64,000 bases of DNA from Brachycybe producta (Eukaryota; Arthropoda; Diplopoda; Playtdesmida; Andrognathidae): the NCBI GenBank assembly GCA_036925085.1, contig JAUPFP010000023.1:1-64000 (forward strand), given 5' to 3'. Below, piece after piece: positions 58,991 through 64,000 of this stretch (position 1 is its first letter; each line of letters begins with the position of its first letter). The notes under the pieces were generated by a model that worked only from the letters and a program-made list of their open reading frames with translations, was not told the DNA's origin and made no database searches. Position numbers and translations under genes: made by a program.

Positions 58991-60639
58991 ATTAGCACGC
59001 GAAATTATTTTTCCATTAATTATTATGTGACTTCAAACCGGGAGAAAAAACGTTAAAAAACCGTTTTTCAATCAACAACGATCGCAGCGCCTACATTCGG
59101 AGAAATTTTGAACTAAACGATGTATCTAGCCTCTTAAGCTACTCTTCTAGTTTCTAAAACACGTCCAAGTTTCTCTTTATTTTGCAACCTGAAATACAGA
59201 ATTAACTTATTCAGAGACTAAGAAAGGTATTTACACTTTTGAAACCCATCTTTTAAAATAAAATTGTTTTTGGTCAGAAAAAAAAAAGGGTTTCTGTTAT
59301 TTCATAATTAATTGTACTTTTGTTTATACGAAATATATTTTTATTTGCATAAAATGAACAATATCTTCAAACAATTTTTCATATTTTCTGAATTTTCATT
59401 TGCATAAAAATTTTCACTTTACTTTCAATTAGACTGAACAAAGTTTTAATATTTTTTGTCACAAATAGAATTAAAGAAATTTAATTTAAAGGTGTAAGTA
59501 GTCTGTTGTTCATAGTTGGATCGATAGATGGCGCTGTGTATATATAACGTTGTGTTTGTTTATCCACAAGCCCTTATCAGTTCTCCGTCCAGTACTTTAT
59601 AAAGAAGCAGACAGGACAGGCGAATGATAAGGAGACGTGAAAAACAGGGGTTTATTTCGTTAAAAGAAATATCTTCATCAGTCATTTGTCTTCATTTTTC
59701 TTCCTTTTGTGAAATCCTAGCAAAAGACTTCTTCATCAGTCCATTTATTTACTAGAAAAGAAAAGAAAATCATTATTATAAATCAGTTGAATGAATCCTT
59801 CCCTACAGAGAAAAAAAAATTCTTTTTTAGGCGCGAATCTATAAGATTGAGGTCCTTAGCTAATTATTATAAACAAAAGAAATTAAAAAGTTCATTTAAA
59901 ATTAGAACAGTAAAGAAATACAATAAGAATATTTTCATGGCAAAAATATCTTAAAATACATTTTATGGGTGTTTGAAAAAGTGGGAAAATTAGCATTTTT
60001 TGACGACTTTGAGACGATTTTCAGAAATTAGTCGTCAAAAAATGTGAATTTTACACTTTTTCAAACAGCCATAAATAGTTTATTTTCAATAAATTATTAT
60101 TATTGTATTTGTTTATTAAACTAATTTTTTAAATGAACTTTGAATTTCTTTTAAAAGTTGCTTCTAAAAATGCATTGGGCATTTTCTCGATGGCATGCTT
60201 AGTTTGAGGGCCGCGCGGCTTGCTTCACACGGACCACTTTGTGGTGCTTCATACGGATCACCATTGAAAATAATTGCGAGCTATTGTTATGACCTTTATC
60301 AGCCATGACGTAACACCCTCGCATCGCCTTTGCGTTACAAATAAAAAATGCCGTGGCGGTGGCTCGTGTGAACATTCCATATTAATCAATGTTGTCCTAA
60401 AAGGACCACTTGGCACTTTACGTAGCTGAATCCATCCACAAACTGGACCAGTTTGAAAGCGCTACTTAAAGTGGTCGTCGACCTCAAAAGGGAGTGAAGT
60501 AACCGTGAGTCACACAAATAACCGATGTATCGATACATTGTAGAAGCTTCTTGAAAGCTATATTGTAGACATACTAGTAATTTATCTTCGTAGTTTTCCT
60601 TTGGGATCAACTTTGAGAGAAATTTTTCCCTCCTCCCCT

Positions 60640-60672
60640 CCGCTTCCTCCCCCCCCCCCCCCACACACACAC
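60640..60672. repeat. C-run and CA microsatellite
   Basis: A long C run followed by ACACACACACA. Confidence 0.8.
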
Positions 60673-61198
60673 AGCCACACATTCATTTTTCTTTTGTGTT
60701 TTTGTATGTGTGCTGATAAAACATCCCCAGGAATGAGGAATGAGAAAGTGAGTCTGGAGAGGAAATGATTCATTATTTCTGATGGCATAATGATGTTGTA
60801 GGCCTATACTTAAAAGTTGGTTGGTGGCTTCATTGTTCAAAATGAAGAGGGATGATGAAAAACGAAGAAGCACACTTGAGAATATATATATATATGCATT
60901 TTACAGCCAAGTTGGATTGAAAAAGAAGAAAGAAAAAAAAATCAGTTATTATCACACTATGACTAGACAATGTGCAAACAAAAACCAATTAGGTAATAAA
61001 TCTGCGCAATTGCTTAGCGTTTTAGACAATGTGAAGAATGTCTAAAAAGCTAAAACAACAAGTCAGTTTACATATTATCTGAAATGGCTTGTAGTTTAGA
61101 GACACATTGGTTAAAACGCTATTATTTGTGTAGATTAACTAGCGAATTGGTGGTTCAGGTGTTCATAGTATGTCGAATGACTGAATTGAATGACAGAA

Positions 61199-61230
61199 CA
61201 GAGAGAGAGTGAGTGAGAGAGAGAGAGAGG
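61199..61230. repeat. GA microsatellite
   Basis: Imperfect GAGAGA run interrupted by GAGTGAGTGA. Confidence 0.85.
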
Positions 61231-61507
61231 GAGGCTGAGAATGAAGCTGAACTGGCGGCACACACGAGACGAGTAAGATCCATGTGAGAGAACCTGAGAG
61301 GACGCATCATTCATACAAGTGCAACAGAACGGTTGAGATGGATGACAGGACTGTAATTAGGTCCAGTTACCGGGTAGTTAGTTAGCCTATTTAATAAAAG
61401 AAAAAGAAAACATTCAAAACATCAGAAATATTAGTAAAAAAAAAAATTAAAATCCAAAAAAAGCCTCTACGTTCAGTCCCACGTTTCACCCCTTAAGATG
61501 GCTTATG

Positions 61508-61810
61508 AAATTGTTTTAGAAACTAGAAGGGTAGCTCAATAAAGTTATAATATTTTCAAGTTGATATATTTTATAATAAACATTTTTAAGACAAAAATTT
61601 AAAAAAAAAATATTGTCTGCTTCAAGTAGGGTCATTTTCAAAACTCACATAAAAAGCTCAGTTTGAAAGATTTCAACATGAAAATACAATTAAGTGATTG
61701 AATTAACCTTCTAGTTTATAAAACAAATTCAAGTTTGTCTTTATTTTTGCACCTAAAAGACAGAATATTCAAGACTTTGTTGAGAAGGGCATTTACACTT
61801 TAAAAACCAA
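61508..61810. repeat. Family A MITE
   Basis: TTGTTTTAGAAACTAGAAGG at the left; ACCTTCTAGTTTATAAAAC and TTTACACTTTAAAAACCA at the right. Confidence 0.8.
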
Positions 61811-62036
61811 ATTAAATGCAACCCTTTATTTTATTCTATCTGAAAATTATATTCATTTCACTTCGTATTTGCCAATACCAATATTAGAATTGAGCCTCAG
61901 AATTTAAATTTATCGACATTTTATTGGTTTACCTAAATTATTTTCCAATATTTTCAAAATATTATTTTTCTTAAAAAATATTCAATTACACGTTACGTAT
62001 GTCTATTACACATTTCCGTCTTGTTTTAGGACGCTT

Positions 62037-62284
62037 CGCACCTCGGCTACCAGCGTGGCATAACTCAAAAAGCCACTTTTTTGGGGGGAAAATGAGTTTA
62101 GAGATCCATGGCTTACTTTGCTAAGCTTTTCAAGTGCAAAACCGGTTTTAACTATTCACAATATCGGTTTATTTGGCTCCATTACAATAGATTGAGATAG
62201 AAGAATAAAATGCAACTTTAAACTCATTATCCCTCCAAAAAAAGTGTTTTTTTTTAGTTGTGCTACTCTTCTAGCCGAGGTGCG
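62037..62284. repeat. Family H MITE
   Basis: TIR of about 60 bp: CGCACCTCGGCTA at both ends, with inward blocks CACTTTTTTGGGGGG (left) and, on the minus strand, CACTTTTTTTGGAGGG (right), each followed by ATGAGTTTA. Confidence 0.85.
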
Positions 62285-63207
62285 ACATTTTCATTCATAC
62301 TCTTACAAATAATTATGACACAATGTTATTTGGATGTTCAACCGTTGGCACTTGAGCCACTAATACTTTTTCGCAAACAGATTCATAAGGTAATATTTAA
62401 CAATGGAAGTGACTAGCGGAAGATTTTGTGCATAAAAATCAAATTATTTTCTGGAGCTCCTAATTTTAAAATGCATTACTTCAGCAGTTCAGCTTCTGGC
62501 TTTTGACAATGCATTTTGCATTCTGCAATTGGGCTTTTTTCCCCCCTTAGTCATAGGCCTTTTTTTTGGCTGCTTGTAGAGTAATTTTTCAAATTCAAAT
62601 ACAACATTATTAAATGGTTAAAGACAAGAAGGTACAAAGGACCCTTTTCTTTTCCTCAGAGAGGAGGAATGTGTTAGAAGAAAAGCCGTTTCATCCAGGG
62701 ACTTAGGGTGGTTTCGATTGAAACACTCTCCCCCCCCCCCCCAAAATGTGCCTTTTATTGATTATTCGAAGAGGAAACAAAAGAGAAAAAACTCGTTATA
62801 TTAAAAATGGCATCTCTAAACACATGTGTTTTAATTTCCTTTTTTTATTTATATATATATATATAGCCTAAACAATAAATTGCGAAACATGGTTTTTGTT
62901 TTACATCTAATTAAAAAAAAACGGTTGCTAAATGAATTGAAGTGTAGACTTTAGAACTAAAGAGGTGAACATATATAAATTCACTGAAGTATATACATGT
63001 ATTTCTTTTTATAAAAAAACAATGGTGATAAATTGTGGTAACAAAAAAATTACTTAAATTTAGAATTTTTTTAAAAAATGGAAATGAACCATTTTTCAGT
63101 TGTTGTTTTTTTCTTCACAGGTTTCAAAAATAATGAAAATTGATTATATAACCGTAAGAAGATAACGGCTGAAACTGTTTAATAATTAGAACCAAAATTT
63201 TCTTTAT

Positions 63208-63345
63208 ACAGGTTAGGTAAAAGCGATGCATTCTGGGAAGAAATAATCGTCCATGTTCGTTTACTAAGTTGTAATTGCTTACGACTAAACAAACGAACAT
63301 GTCCGAACATTTTCTCAGAATGCACCGCTTTTACTTATCCTACAA
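63208..63345. repeat. Family I MITE
   Basis: AGGTAAAAGCGATGCATTCT at the left and, on the minus strand, AAGTAAAAGCGGTGCATTCT at the right. GTTCGTTT blocks are inverted around a loop of about 30 bp. Confidence 0.85.
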
Positions 63346-64000
63346 GATAGATTTATAGAAGTAAATCAACTGAGAGCGCTTCCTATGAAGCATTTCGTGT
63401 CGTAGCTGAGTGTGGCCAATAGATGGCGCACACTGTACTTAGTACTTCTGTTACAATTCGATTCAATGAACATACAAAAAATGGATGACATTTTAAGCAA
63501 GATGCCTTCTTTCCAGCTTAAAAAAGCAGACGATTTTTCACTTTTGACATTTTACTTACCTGTATAAAGCGAACTATGATAGGAATAGAACACAATGAGC
63601 GCCATCTTGTGGTCTAATTTTATTTTGCACTGAAGATTGACCCTGGAACATTTATGTTCAAATGGTGTAGACATTCTTTTGCCATCTTTTATTTAGTATG
63701 TTTTATTACTTTGTATTTATGATGTTGAATACCCATTTTTGCATTGGCTAGAGGGCGCTCGATTTCATATTATTATTAGTTCAATCAAGCGGGCCAATTT
63801 TTTTTTGTTAAATAATTTATTTAAAAATTTTACTAAATTATTTTAAAACTTCTATAAGTTTAAAAAAAAATTAGTAAAATATATAAACTACATAAGCAGC
63901 TTTTAATTAAGCTACTTATGAAGTTTATTTGTTGTAGTAAAATCAACAATTCATTAATTCTACAAATAACTAAAGAAGCGACTATCGACGCTTCTTGATA

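Larger units (their letters stand above)
55041..64000. other. Repeat-rich region with no supported gene
   Basis: Nine kilobases downstream of the LolA-like gene. It holds GGCAAAT repeats (55765-56040), a CRE-rich promoter-like stretch (57230-57810), a 192-bp tandem repeat (58400-58990), family A copies, a GA microsatellite (61200-61230) and MITEs H and I. No conserved protein segment was seen in any frame. Confidence 0.6.

Noticed and set aside
60386-60873. Overlapping minus-strand frames with VCVGGGGEEAEGRR-type sequence
   Set aside because: They translate the C-run and CA microsatellite, so this is low-complexity artefact.

Overview
This window is nuclear DNA from an AT-rich animal genome whose genes are split by many introns. 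The genes are ordinary metazoan housekeeping genes (RPL4, TBCD, GTF2A2, PDIA5, a DNAJA chaperone, TBRG4/FASTKD4, a LYSMD protein, a SAFB-like SAP protein). One secreted protein resembles the mite group-7 allergen (Der p 7) fold, a family I know from arthropods. Together with short degenerate GGTTAG runs (the arthropod telomere unit is TTAGG), this makes an arthropod the best guess, perhaps a chelicerate or crustacean; the species cannot be told from the sequence. All exon models use the standard code and were joined by hand from GT/AG sites. Coding phases close exactly for every complete gene.

Layout: 1-5467 minus, 5' part of a SAFB-like gene running off the left edge. 7776-9497 minus, Der p 7-like secreted protein (4 exons). 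13.5-16.0 kb plus, DNAJA with heat-shock elements upstream. 17615-21537 minus, PDIA5 with four thioredoxin modules and a KDEL tail (22 exons). 22009-22749 minus, GTF2A2. 23339-27785 plus, LYSMD. 29.2-30.5 kb, a tandem array with about 232-bp units, each carrying a minus-strand mini-exon-like segment, followed by a tRNA-derived SINE. 31147-34855 minus, RPL4. 35507-38430 plus, TBRG4. 39691-46993 plus, TBCD (15 exons). 49027-55040 plus, a LolA-like single-pass membrane protein (13 exons). 55-64 kb holds no gene I can support, only repeats and one promoter-like stretch near 57.2-57.8 kb.

Introns and spacers are packed with small non-autonomous DNA transposons. One long-TIR palindromic family (called A here) has more than a dozen copies, many of them intronic. 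Families B, C, D, F, G, H and I are further inverted-repeat elements. Three insertions show intact 8-bp target-site duplications and are nested in other elements, which gives a clear relative chronology.

The genes do not form one pathway. Three act in protein folding (DNAJA in the cytosol, PDIA5 in the ER, TBCD on tubulin), two in gene expression (GTF2A2, SAFB-like), one in translation (RPL4) and one in mitochondrial RNA handling (TBRG4). Adjacent head-to-head pairs (GTF2A2/LYSMD, RPL4/TBRG4) probably share promoter regions. The least explained structure is the mini-exon array at 29.2-30.5 kb.
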